Positions 63,764 through 64,000 of a stretch of DNA of 64,000 nt are shown piece by piece. The DNA is taken from positions 85,773 through 149,772 of the forward strand of contig CAYUYJ010000006.1 in assembly GCA_964449325.1 (NCBI GenBank), read 5' to 3'. How positions within the stretch are numbered: the stretch's first letter is position 1; each line of letters starts with the position of its first letter. This DNA is from RGIG3002 sp964449325 (GTDB lineage Bacteria > Bacillota > Clostridia > Lachnospirales > Lachnospiraceae). Position numbers and translations under genes: made by a program. Below the pieces are notes generated by a model. It was not told the origin of the DNA. It ran no database searches and saw nothing but the letters and a program-made list of their open reading frames with translations.

Positions 63764-63964
63764 ATGGAAAACAAGAGATTTTTGACAGCGCATGATGTAA
63801 TGGAAATGCTGGGAGTTTCACTATCGTATTCCTATAAACTGATACGACGACTGAACGCAGAACTTGAGGCTGATGGATTCGTGACAATAAAAGGGCGTGT
63901 CAGTACACAGTATTTTATGAAACGAATCTACGGGCTATCTACGGATAAGGAGCTTCCTGTATAA
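63764..63964 (+). CDS. Excisionase-like small DNA-binding protein
   Basis: A 66-aa protein with a MerR/Xis-type winged HTH: TAHDVMEMLGVSLSYSYKLI followed by FVTIKGRVSTQYFMKRIYG. Such proteins start the early operon of integrative elements. The start follows GAGAGGAGG. Its neighbours beyond the window end are not visible. Confidence 0.75.
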   Translation: MENKRFLTAHDVMEMLGVSLSYSYKLIRRLNAELEADGFVTIKGRVSTQYFMKRIYGLSTDKELPV

Positions 63965-64000
63965 TTCAAATATAGGGAATTCCAAGAAAGAAGGTTGAGA

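Noticed and set aside
1..64000. CRISPR array, tRNA or rRNA genes
   Set aside because: No regularly spaced repeat array and no cloverleaf or rRNA-like sequence was noticed on either strand.

Overview
The window reads as chromosome from an anaerobic, spore-forming, flagellated Clostridia member, most likely Lachnospiraceae. This rests on gene content: a T-box-controlled ileS, clostridial sporulation genes (spoIID, a SpoIIQ-like gene, spoIIID, a SipL-like SPOCS/LysM gene, CotF-like coat proteins), promoters of the motility sigma factor (sigma-28/SigD), small RBS-led operons and moderate-to-low GC. No rRNA, tRNA or CRISPR array was seen.

Layout. 1-8.5 kb: a small ORF with an ABC-class ATPase, a T-box plus ileS, and glgP. 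8.6-13.5 kb: an AT-richer defence island between glgP and an aconitase. It holds an XRE-regulator remnant, a C5 methyltransferase with an Eco47II-type endonuclease, and three unfamiliar genes: a 314-aa soluble protein, a small multi-TM protein and an HExxH metallopeptidase. 13.5-26.8 kb: aconitase, a sigma-28 gene for an EF-hand-like protein, spoIID-spoIIQ, an amidohydrolase, a GH9-like lipoprotein, ddl-murF, plsC and a Na+/solute symporter. 26.9-34.2 kb: MBOAT acyltransferase, SGNH-like partner, pyrC-pyrK-pyrD, then sipL, whose sigma-E-like promoter lies partly inside a terminator hairpin. 34.2-47.3 kb: a second sigma-28 gene, ispE-gntR, murI-DUF1934, cls, an FKBP lipoprotein, asnS, an NlpC/P60 hydrolase, a uridine-kinase-like protein, coat proteins and an HD hydrolase. 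47.3-57.7 kb: an araC pseudogene, an orphan CBM41-like gene divergent from an AlbA_2 regulator, a SNF2-SWIM-TPR-like operon, spoIIID, a MATE exporter and a GGDEF protein.

57.7-64 kb: guaA followed by accessory DNA. A 13-bp sequence at the guaA stop codon recurs 2.3 kb downstream and brackets a mini-island with two membrane proteins and a DEDDy exonuclease. Beyond it lie transposase relics, an EcsC-family gene and a divergent XRE repressor/excisionase-like pair with three phased operator-like repeats, which looks like the control region of a mobile element continuing past the window.

Most notable are (i) the island at 10.8-13.4 kb, whose soluble-protein/small-membrane-protein order recalls RexA/RexB exclusion and which is joined by a HExxH peptidase bracketed by imperfect repeats; (ii) the guaA-linked membrane sensor-exonuclease module; (iii) a sigma-E promoter nested in a terminator so that sipL can escape pyr-operon termination; and (iv) a sigma-28 transcript with a long terminator-like leader. 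All functional statements are from reading the sequence; no database search was run.
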